A DNA stretch of 64,000 bases from Flavobacterium gilvum (lineage in GTDB: Bacteria > Bacteroidota > Bacteroidia > Flavobacteriales > Flavobacteriaceae): contig NZ_CP017479.1 in the NCBI RefSeq assembly GCF_001761465.1, forward strand, positions 682,001 to 746,000. Direction: 5' to 3'. This document shows positions 38,111-47,100 of this stretch, one piece after another. The notes beneath the pieces were generated by a model that made no database searches, was not told the DNA's origin, and saw only the letters and a list, made by a program, of their open reading frames with translations. A program made the position numbers and the translations under genes. Numbering within the stretch: position 1 is the stretch's first letter; the number at the start of each line of letters is the position of its first letter.

Positions 38111-38164
38111 TTATTATTTTTTTTATAAGGTGAATAACTCAGTGTATATACTTGATACACATAA

Positions 38165-38431
38165 CTACCAATCATCGGTTCTAAAACTGCTCGCCGGAAA
38201 TCCTTCGGTGTTTAACAAATCTCCCGCAACAAAATCTTAAAAGGCATATCTCACAGCTACCGGGTTAGCAACCTCTGGAGCTGATACCTGTAGTTTTCCC
38301 TGAGAGATTACTACTTTTGATGGATGAAAACTTTTATCTTTTTTATAATCTTCAAAAATTTTGGATTTTTGTTGAGCAAAAACCATTGTAATGGTTAACA
38401 GATTCAAAAGAAGAATTAATCCCTTTTGAAT
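38165..38431 (-). pseudogene. Internally deleted sialate O-acetylesterase remnant
   Basis: The minus strand reads a signal peptide without ATG (LILLLNLLTITMVFAQQ), a short piece KSKIFEDYKKDKSFHPSK, then VVISQGKLQVSAPEVANPVA, VRYAF, an in-frame TAA, and DFVAGDLLNTEGFPASSFRT with a DDW end. The last part is the typical C-terminus of 9-O-acetylesterase-like proteins (about 450-650 residues). Most of the gene, including the catalytic core, is deleted. The rest of the interval 38111-38471 shows nothing else. Confidence 0.7.
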
Positions 38432-38471
38432 CTATTTTTTATTACCTAATAGATTCAGACATAATAGTCCC

Positions 38472-40103
38472 CTATTCTGCAAAATAATTAGCTCCCCAGA
38501 TGCTGTATCTTTTTTTCTGGGTTTCTATTTTTGACTGGAACTGTGACCAGTTTCTATTTTCTTTTGGTGACCATAATACTTCGCTTAAAGCGCTCAAACG
38601 TGGGAAAATCATGTATTCTACTTTCGCAGGAGTTTGCATGTATTCTGTCCAAACGTTTCCTTGAGCTCCCATAACATATTTAGCTTCATCGGCAGTTAAT
38701 TCTTTTGGAACTGGTTCATAACTGTAAATTTTTTCCAAGTTTGTAAAACCTCCAATGGTAACTTCTTTGTCATCTTTTGTCTGAGAGTGATCCAAATAAA
38801 CATGACTTCCCGGGGTCATAATTACCTGATGTTTGTCTTTGGCTGCAGTAATTCCTCCTTTTTCTCCTCTCCAACTCATTACAATTGCATTTGGTGCCAA
38901 ACCTCCTTCAAGAATTTCATCCCATCCTATCAATGTTCTTCCTTTTGAATTAATGTATTTCTCCATACGCTGGATAAAATAACTTTGCAATTCATGTTCA
39001 TCTTTCAAGCCTTTTTCTTTTATCATATTTTGGCAAAATTCACTTCGTTTCCAAGCGTCTTTTGGAGATTCATCTCCACCTATATGAATGTATTTTGATG
39101 GGAATAAAGTCACCACTTCGTCGATAACGTCCTGCAAAAATTTGAATGTATATTCGGTTGGAGCATACACATCCGTAAAAACACCCCAAGTTTCCTGAAC
39201 TATTTTAGTTCTTCCGTTGGCCAATTCTTCTTTGCTTTTGTCTGAAATCATTTTATCCGAAAGTTGTGTTTTCTCTTGAGGAAAACAACTCAATTCTGGA
39301 TAAGCCGCAATTGCCGCACTACTATGTCCAGGCATTTCGATTTCGGGAATTACCGTTATAAAACGATCCGAAGCATACTTAACAATGTCTTTAACTTCTT
39401 CCTGTGTATAAAAACCCCCTTCGGGAGTATTATCACTTCCTGTACCTGGTGCATGACCTATAATGGTTCCGTTTCTCTTGGAACCAATCTCGGTCAATTT
39501 AGGGTGTTTTTTAATTTCGATTCTCCACCCTTGATCTTCGGTTAAGTGCCAATGGAAATAATTCATTTTATGCAAAGCCAAATAATCAATATATTTCTTA
39601 ACGAAGGAAACTGGGAAAAAATGACGCCCTACATCAAGCATAGCTCCTCTGTAAGCAAAACGAGGTTCGTCTTTTACATCTACTGATGCAATTGTTAAGC
39701 TACTGCTTTTTTCAACTGGCAACAATTGAATCAATGTTTGCATTCCGTAGAAAGTTCCAATTCCAGAATTTCCTTTAATTTCAACTCCTTTTTCGTTTGA
39801 TTTTAATGTATAAGCTTCCGCTTTTAGGCCTTCAACTTTTTTGCCGCTTTTTAACCTAATAAAATTTTTATTTGATTTTTTTACAATCGGCAATTTAAAA
39901 CCGTAATGATCAGACAAATAATTATTCAAGTAGTCTGCTGTTTGTTTATCCTTGTTATTGGACACAACCAAACTCGTTTGTGAGTTAACCACAAAGCTTC
40001 CTTCATTTCTTGTAACCTGTACTGGCTGAGGAATAATGTTGACTTCCTGAGCGAAAGATAATGTGCTACACAAAAGCAGCGCAAATAAAAATGTTCTAAC
40101 CAT
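38472..40103 (-). CDS. GH20 beta-N-acetylhexosaminidase
   Basis: Removes terminal beta-GlcNAc/GalNAc. 543 residues with signal peptide (LLLCSTLSFAQ). The N-terminal alpha/beta domain (IIPQPVQVTRNEGSFVV) spans to about 145; the TIM barrel starts at RFAYRGAMLDVGRHFFP. The catalytic Asp-Glu pair is in YIHIGGDESPKDAWK near residue 345; HWHLTEDQGWRIEI and MPGHSSAAIAAYPEL are family motifs, and IMSWRGEKGG and VWTEYMQTP complete the site. Substrate-assisted retaining mechanism is known for the family. It is followed by the esterase relic. Confidence 0.95.
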   Translation of the reverse strand: MVRTFLFALLLCSTLSFAQEVNIIPQPVQVTRNEGSFVVNSQTSLVVSNNKDKQTADYLNNYLSDHYGFKLPIVKKSNKNFIRLKSGKKVEGLKAEAYTLKSNEKGVEIKGNSGIGTFYGMQTLIQLLPVEKSSSLTIASVDVKDEPRFAYRGAMLDVGRHFFPVSFVKKYIDYLALHKMNYFHWHLTEDQGWRIEIKKHPKLTEIGSKRNGTIIGHAPGTGSDNTPEGGFYTQEEVKDIVKYASDRFITVIPEIEMPGHSSAAIAAYPELSCFPQEKTQLSDKMISDKSKEELANGRTKIVQETWGVFTDVYAPTEYTFKFLQDVIDEVVTLFPSKYIHIGGDESPKDAWKRSEFCQNMIKEKGLKDEHELQSYFIQRMEKYINSKGRTLIGWDEILEGGLAPNAIVMSWRGEKGGITAAKDKHQVIMTPGSHVYLDHSQTKDDKEVTIGGFTNLEKIYSYEPVPKELTADEAKYVMGAQGNVWTEYMQTPAKVEYMIFPRLSALSEVLWSPKENRNWSQFQSKIETQKKRYSIWGANYFAE

Positions 40104-40241
40104 AATTTACAATATTTTAATTAATTGGGTTATATACTTAATTTCTTCATTATTTGATTTTGATGGATTGTCTTTGGATTGTTTTGTGAAATATGGTTTC
40201 TTTAAAAATTGATCAAACAAACAATAGTTTTTTTTTATTAA

Positions 40242-41873
40242 TTACAAAGCCCCTTTTATTTCAAAAACTGCTGCATATTTTGAAGGACGATTTGCAGGAA
40301 TTTTTAAAGTCAGTTTTTCGTCTGTTTGTTCGAAAGCAACTTTTTTCCCATTCAACATTTTTATTGATTTAATCTTTTTTGGTGCTTGTTTTGATTTCAA
40401 TCCCAATGTTGGAAGTGCAATTTCGCCTTCGGTTGGATTCAGAACGAAAACATATAAAATATCACCTTTGGTAGTAAATCGCACTTCGTCATTTCCATAA
40501 GGTAAACTTTTGATGGTTCTTTGATTAAACTGTTCAGATTCGGCTTGTTTTTTTAGAGCATCCAAGTCGGCATTGGCGATATTTCTGGCACGTTTTAAAG
40601 ACGAATTTAGGTTGTCTCCATAGACTCTCCAGGGTTTACTGGCGTAAATGGCTGCACTATTTTGATTGACCCAAGCACCCACTTCGTCAAAAATCGCTTT
40701 TTCATCGGGAGAAATACTTCCATCCGGTAAAAGTTCCATATTTAGTAACAAATTCCCATTTTTGCTATTTACATCGGCAAGCATTTCTATAATAGTTCGA
40801 GCGTTGTGAACCATTTCTCTGTCTTTTTTGTAAAACCATCCGCTGCTGGTTGTTATGATTCCCTGCCAAGGTTTTAGGTTGATTCCGTTAGATGTTCCAC
40901 ATTCAATATCTTTCACGATTGCATCATCTTCCGAAATTTTTCCGGCAGCAACAGCCATTATTTTTCCGTTTTTCTTTAAACTATTTTCAAACAATGTGCG
41001 ACAAACTTCTTTACCTGGTTCTCCATACGGGAAACCGTAACCGTCAAACCAAATCATATCTACATCGTATTTGGTTACCAATTCTTTGTGACGCAACACC
41101 CATGTTTTTTTCATGTCGGCAATCCATTCTGGAGTTCTTTTGGCAGGAGGGAGTCCGTACAAATCGGCTGGATCAAGTCCTTCCCACCATAAACCTTTCC
41201 CATCTTCTTTGGTAAGATTTCCATCATAAGGAACGCCTTTTAATGGGCCAGAACTATCCGAACCAAAAGCAGGAAGCCACCAATTTAAATACCGATCATC
41301 GTGTGAGCTCACTGCAAAAGGCATATTGTATTTTCGTGCCGATTCTCTAAAATCGCCAACAATATCTCTTTTGGGACCTATATTTACTGAATTCCATTTT
41401 TGATAAGTCGAATTGAAATCATCAAAATGATCGTGATGTACTGCTAAAATCATAAAATATTTAGCTCCAATTTCTTTGAAATATTTCATCAAAGCATCTG
41501 TATTCAATTTTTCGGCTTTCCAGGATTGAAGAACTTCTTTGTATCCCACTTTTGAAGGATGTCCGTATTGTTTAAGGTGGTTGGGATACGCATCTTTTCC
41601 AAAAGTTTGCGAACCTACATCCTGCATATACATATGGCGGGCGTACCAGCCACCACCCTCATCAGGCTGAGATTGTGCTCCCCAGTGCAGCCAGATTCCA
41701 AAACGAGCTTCGGTGTACCATGCGGGAAATTCATAGTTTTGTTTTAATTCCTCCCAGGATTTTTCTTTTCCCTGAGAATAGGATTGAATCGAGAATAAAA
41801 TCACCAAACTCAAATACAAAGCAAATTTTAATTTTGACCGGGTAAAACCCAAAACTGAATGTCTTTTTTTCAT
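40242..41873 (-). CDS. GH29 alpha-L-fucosidase
   Basis: Secreted exo-fucosidase, 543 residues, signal peptide ending near SIQSYSQ. Family motifs: ARFGIWLHWGAQSQPDEGGG near residue 57, YFMILAVHHDHFDDF near 145, and the nucleophile Asp in VDMIWFDGYGFPYG near 278. The C-terminal part (about 440-543) is a small beta-sandwich (LYVFVLNPTEGEIALP). It lies 5 bp after the 612-residue unknown protein, so both are cotranscribed, which links that unknown to fucosylated substrates. Confidence 0.9.
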   Translation of the reverse strand: MKKRHSVLGFTRSKLKFALYLSLVILFSIQSYSQGKEKSWEELKQNYEFPAWYTEARFGIWLHWGAQSQPDEGGGWYARHMYMQDVGSQTFGKDAYPNHLKQYGHPSKVGYKEVLQSWKAEKLNTDALMKYFKEIGAKYFMILAVHHDHFDDFNSTYQKWNSVNIGPKRDIVGDFRESARKYNMPFAVSSHDDRYLNWWLPAFGSDSSGPLKGVPYDGNLTKEDGKGLWWEGLDPADLYGLPPAKRTPEWIADMKKTWVLRHKELVTKYDVDMIWFDGYGFPYGEPGKEVCRTLFENSLKKNGKIMAVAAGKISEDDAIVKDIECGTSNGINLKPWQGIITTSSGWFYKKDREMVHNARTIIEMLADVNSKNGNLLLNMELLPDGSISPDEKAIFDEVGAWVNQNSAAIYASKPWRVYGDNLNSSLKRARNIANADLDALKKQAESEQFNQRTIKSLPYGNDEVRFTTKGDILYVFVLNPTEGEIALPTLGLKSKQAPKKIKSIKMLNGKKVAFEQTDEKLTLKIPANRPSKYAAVFEIKGAL

Positions 41874-41878
41874 TTTTT

Positions 41879-43717
41879 TTATTTTTTTACTGGTAAAGAC
41901 TTCTCATCTGACATCTCCCTGTTGACCAACTTTCTGTATTTGTCAACTGAAGCTCCCATACCATTTGTTAAATGATATTCTGGACTCTTGAACACAAAAG
42001 CATAAGGTTTGTACAGCGTTGCACAGGAAGGATTTTTCTTTTTTAAATCATCATATTGCTTCCAGTAATTATCATAGTTTTTAATAGAAGTCTTGATTTT
42101 GGCTTTGTCGTAAGAACCTGTTTTGTCACCTTCAAACCCGAGTGCCATAATATTCCAACCTTCGGCAATAATTTTGTGTAACAGCAATCCGTATTGACTG
42201 GATACCCTAACATAAGTTTGGTCAGCTTTATCGCGGATGACGATTTTGCGACTCAATGCTTCAATTGTCTGCCAGATATTTACTGCTTCATATTTCTCTG
42301 CAACAGCTTTTTGCAACAAACCTTCTTTGTAGTATTTGTCAAATAGACGAAACAGCATCCCTCCAGAGCTATATAATTTGCTTTCTGGAGTAGGGTCTAT
42401 TCCTCCCAAAAATTCATCTCGCATCCAAGTAACAGAACCACTATTAAAGGGTAATTCATTGCTGTAGTGGCCTCTTATGACAGCTTTTGCGGAAAGCAAA
42501 CACAATTCTCGGAAACTTTTGCGGGAAGCACCGCTAATTCCGTTTTCGTCCATAAAATGATTAAAGACCTCCTCCTCAGTTTGTGCAGTATTGGCTGCCC
42601 AATGAGCAATTACATAAGCATTGAGCTTGCACCAGAATTCGTTGCTGATATAAGGGCCAACCCAGCCACCACCACGACTCCAACTCCAAACGCCTTTGAA
42701 ATTGGGACTGTTCTTAATATCATTTAGTGACTTATAACCCTTTTGCGGAGTATTGGTTTCATACTCTTCAAAACCATTAATCACACCATTCATGACATAA
42801 TTAGGGTAGGATCCTTTTCCTTCGTATTCACGTTGGCATTGTACTTCTACGATTTGGGGATGTTTACCAAGTGTTAAGGTCGGGTTGAAACCAAAAGTTC
42901 TTAGATAGTCGCCTTTTGTATGTTTGATAGAAAATATGAGCTGTGGATGAGGATCAATACTGTTGACTACTTTTAAGTAATAGTCTGGTGACTCGTGCAT
43001 CCCGCCAAAAGACCAAGTACGGTAAAATATGGTTTTGTTTCTTTTTACACAGACTTCTTCACGTAAAAGATTTATTAGTTTGATATGACTTTCTTCTTTG
43101 TTGGTAATAGGATTATTGCCTGTGTGATAAGGAACATTGTTTGTGTAGGTTTCGCCGGTGCGAATGACCAATCCGTCCAAATCTGGGAAGGTTTCAAATA
43201 ATTCGTCCAACATGATTTTGTGAATTTCCAGTGTACGTGGACGTTCAAATGATATGCGTCCTTGACTATCACATATTTCATCATGATACAATTCTACCAG
43301 TTTTTTTGGCAAAACAATGATGTCGGTAAAGTAATATACTTTTATCCCTGCGGCATGAGCCGCTTTAATATTCTTTTTTACACGCTCTGCAGCTTTCATT
43401 ACCCACTCCAATTCTTTAGACCCTTCGGGGAAAATATTAGGATTTAGCTTTTTAAAAGTTATAGCCGCATGAGCAAAGGTGAAATCATTCATAACCTGAC
43501 CTGTGTAACCTTGTTTTGCAAGTACGGTTGGGTCATTAAAAACAGATTGTGTTAATGCTTCGCCTGGATTATGGTGAACCATGTCCAGAATATATAATCC
43601 ATTTTTATCCTGCGAAAATGCTTTTGATGCTAATGAAATTATCAAAATCGTCATTAACATTTTTATTAAACGAATATTCCTGTTTGCGTTACTAATTGTC
43701 ATTGCCAATTTTCTCAT
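41879..43717 (-). CDS. Unrecognised secreted protein, possible TIM-barrel glycosidase
   Basis: 612 residues; a long N-terminal extension precedes a hydrophobic segment ending LASKAFSQ, so the start may be the internal Met (MLMTILIISLASKAFSQ). I cannot assign a family. Barrel-like features are visible: VYYFTDIIVLPKKLVELYHD, LDGLVIRTGETYTNN, IFYRTWSFGGMHESPDYYL, VEVQCQREYEGKGSYPNYVM and WSWSRGGGWVGPYISNEFWC. The EYEGKG region and overall order recall GH67/GH115 alpha-glucuronidases only distantly. Acidic candidates for catalysis are Glu in RTGETY and Glu in QREYEGKG. It lies 5 bp upstream of GH29 in the same operon. Confidence 0.6.
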   Translation of the reverse strand: MRKLAMTISNANRNIRLIKMLMTILIISLASKAFSQDKNGLYILDMVHHNPGEALTQSVFNDPTVLAKQGYTGQVMNDFTFAHAAITFKKLNPNIFPEGSKELEWVMKAAERVKKNIKAAHAAGIKVYYFTDIIVLPKKLVELYHDEICDSQGRISFERPRTLEIHKIMLDELFETFPDLDGLVIRTGETYTNNVPYHTGNNPITNKEESHIKLINLLREEVCVKRNKTIFYRTWSFGGMHESPDYYLKVVNSIDPHPQLIFSIKHTKGDYLRTFGFNPTLTLGKHPQIVEVQCQREYEGKGSYPNYVMNGVINGFEEYETNTPQKGYKSLNDIKNSPNFKGVWSWSRGGGWVGPYISNEFWCKLNAYVIAHWAANTAQTEEEVFNHFMDENGISGASRKSFRELCLLSAKAVIRGHYSNELPFNSGSVTWMRDEFLGGIDPTPESKLYSSGGMLFRLFDKYYKEGLLQKAVAEKYEAVNIWQTIEALSRKIVIRDKADQTYVRVSSQYGLLLHKIIAEGWNIMALGFEGDKTGSYDKAKIKTSIKNYDNYWKQYDDLKKKNPSCATLYKPYAFVFKSPEYHLTNGMGASVDKYRKLVNREMSDEKSLPVKK

Positions 43718-44169
43718 ATCATTGTATTTATAAACTCAAAGAAAAGGCCTCAATAGCGAGTATTGGAGCCTGATTAATTTTTTTAATTCTTTATAACTTG
43801 TTAAATATTACAATCCTTTAATACTATCCTGAATTATGTTCCTATTTGGAATCAATTTTTATTTCAATTAACAGAATTGGGAGGAGTAATTATTAAGTTA
43901 AGATTAGTAAGTTATTTGGCAGAAAGATATATCATCTGCATCAAAACAACACCCATAACATTCTTTTTCAATAAGTTAAAATAAAAACAAATCAGAGACA
44001 CCCTCCCTAACTCAATTCTAGCAATAAAGGATATTCTGCTTTGACACAGAATACCCTTTTATTAAAAACCCCAAAAAAAATCACTGTTTAGTTAAGGGTC
44101 AATAAATGTGTTATAAGAGACAAAGTGAGGCTCTGTTAAAGCTCTCAACTTTGCCCTTTTTTTATTTTA
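43718..44169. other. Intergenic region between the GH29 operon and the PL8 gene
   Basis: 452 bp. It contains a hairpin at 43746-43774 (minus AGGCTCCAATA-CTCGC-TATTGAGGCCT then TTTTCTTT), 29 nt before the 612-residue ORF start, which looks like a leader attenuator, plus the terminator at 44028-44060. A second weak inverted repeat (CAAAGT ... ACTTTG) lies at 44121-44153. No coding relic was seen. Confidence 0.5.
44028..44060 (-). terminator. Terminator downstream of the multimodular PL8 gene
   Basis: Minus strand GGGTATTCTG and CAGAATATCC pair around an 8-nt loop, followed by TTTATT. Confidence 0.6.
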
Positions 44170-47100
44170 TTACTGTTTGACAATCGTACTTCTAAAGGTT
44201 TCAACACCATTTTGAATTACTACTATATAGTTTCCGGAAGGTAAATCCCCAACGAAAACATTTTGCGGAACAGTAGTAAAACGAACCTGACGAAGCTTGT
44301 TTCCTAGTATATTATAGATACCAATTGTTGCATTTGGATCAAGTTTTGATGAAACACTAACATTAAAGTTATCATGAACAGGGTTTGGGTAAACAGAGAA
44401 ATTAGCCGAAGTTGTTGATCCCTCGTTTACTACTACTTTTGAAGTACTGTCACAAGAACCCAGCTTATCTCCATGATTCAAATGGGATTGAACGGCAGAT
44501 TGTGCTACGCAAATAATAGTATTGTTGTGGCAAATCTGTACTTTGTCATTATTGTTTCCACAGCTTACATCTAGTGTATTCACTGTAATCGAGGCAGTAG
44601 ATTGACATCCTCCCGCGTAGGAAACAGTAACTGTATATTCACCTGCTTGTGTAACTGAAATCGATGGCGTATGAGCCTCTGTGTTCCAAGTATAAGTAAA
44701 TTCTTGGTCTCCTTGTACCAATGAATTAAGAGTAAGTGATGTAGGTCCGTATCCTCGATAAATGGTGTTTGCATCATCTATGGCTGGATTCATCGCGTAG
44801 ACATCTGGAATAGACAACTGTACCAAAGGACAAACCACATTTACATTAACAACCGCAGCAGTTGTAACAGCTCCATCGTTATCAGTAGCTTTTGCTGTCA
44901 ATGCATACGAACCAGAAGTAACGTTATTCCAATCAAAACTATAAGGTGCAGTAGTAACTTCTCCCAATTTAGTTTCTCCATTGAAGAATTCAACTTTGCT
45001 CACGCTGCCGTCTGCATCTGTTGCATTTGCGCTTATAGTAATATTTGCAAGAGCATCATAATTTGCATTTGCCAAAGGCGAAGTAATGGACACCGTTGGT
45101 TCGGTATTCACCCTTAGTACTTGTTCTACCTCTGTGGCAACATCATAAGTATCATTACCATCCTGTTTAGCCGCAATGGTACTGGTTCCTCTCCCAACAA
45201 TAGTCACAGTGTTTCCGCTTATGGTAGCCACATCAGTATTCGAACTAGTGTAGCTAACTGGCAAACCAGATGTAGCCGTAGCTGTCAAATCAAAGGTTGC
45301 ATCGGTGAATGCTTTTGTTGGTATCGGATCAAAAGTAATAGTTTGTGGAGTCAAAACACGGTTCAATTTTATTTCAACCGGAAATCCATCAGCAAGGGTG
45401 AATGTAATTGTTGTTCCCTCTGCGGTAGCTGTGCCTAAATTAGCATTAGCATTTCCTTGTGAAATTGTCCACTCACGGTTCAATGTTAAGGTAATCATTT
45501 TTGGTGTGGATGGTGCAGCTCCCATATCTGGATTACTCACAGAAAGAAGTATCTCTGTATTATTATCATTCAGCGATTTATACATTGCCAAACAAGGTGT
45601 ATCGTTTGCTTTAATCAAACCATCTACAATTGCAGTATTGGCGGCAGGCAATGCATAAGCCCAAGTTTTGGAAGCTTTGTGCTCAATTATTTGTTGGTTA
45701 GCATTGTTTTGATAAACAGTATATGGTTTATCCGATTGCATTTGTTGTGCAAATTGAGTCATTCTTCCTGCATTTGCCGAAGGAATACAAACAAATTCGT
45801 AGGAACTGTTTGTTGGCGCAGTTCCATGATCCAAATAAGCAACTCGATAATTGTTCCCTTTGTTACTTGCAATAGTCGCATCTGATGGATTAACCTGAGT
45901 TAGATAAGGGGTTACTTGATTTGAATTTCTGATTTTTAAAGTTCCCGAATTCGGTAAAATGTAAAATCCTGTGCTGAAATTATCTATAATCCAGTTAGCC
46001 GAAGTACCTTCAAACGAATCTGTAGCTTGATTGGTTTTTACCTCACCGTTTACCAAAACATCATTTGAATTATTATTCAATCTTTGGGACAAGGTTGTTA
46101 CAGTAGGATTAGTAGCATCGTTATTTGTAATACCACTGGCCAAACAAATAATCATATCATCGATAGTAAAATAAGTTTTAGTAAACTCGAAAGTCCCATT
46201 GTGAGTATTTGGACCATACACAGTTCCGAAACCTAAATCAGTACGCTCTTTAAATTTCATCGAAAAAAGTCCGGATTGTCCAGTAGTTTTAGACAAAACA
46301 CCTTTATTTGCCTGACCTAAAGCCAATGAACCGGCAAAACCATAAGTATTATATTCGTCAATTCGCTCTTTTTCAGCATGCAATTTACTCCATGGCAATA
46401 CAATAGTTGTAGCTCCAGGATTGTAATTCCAGTCCCAGCCTATATCGCTATACCCGTTTCCGGTACTAACATTTCCCGGATAAATGATATCCAAGGCACC
46501 GTAACTTTGATATCTTCCAAATCTATTTTGACCCGCATAAATTTCAGACCCCCATAGTACATTCGATTGTCCTTTCATAGAGGCAATCCAATTGTTTTTT
46601 CTGTAAATTCCTAAATTGGCATAGTTGAATTGAACAAACCCTTCTTCAAACGGAGTGACTGTACTGTAGTTGAATTGGCTGTTAACACCATATTTTCTGT
46701 TATAAGTACCTGCCAAAACAGGATCGGCACCAGGTAATCCTAAAATTTTACCACCTACTATAGCAAGATTACCCAAAGTATTAGACGATAAAGTAGTAGT
46801 CTTAGTTTGGGCATTTCTACCAGCCATGGCAAAAGGTTTTACTCCTCCATCATTGCTATACATTACTTGGGCATAAATGGCATCCCTGAACCTAAGATAT
46901 GAAGATTGGTCTATTTGAAATCCGGTATCAATCATAGATTTTAAAACAGTAGTGGCAGTACCATAGGCGTACATATAACCATCATAACTATTAGAGTGGT
47001 GATATCCTAAACCATCTTTTTTTATACCATCATTACCATTTGCAGTATGCATCGTAAAACGTTCTACAAATCTTTTGGCTGTTTTTAAAAAACGTATTTT

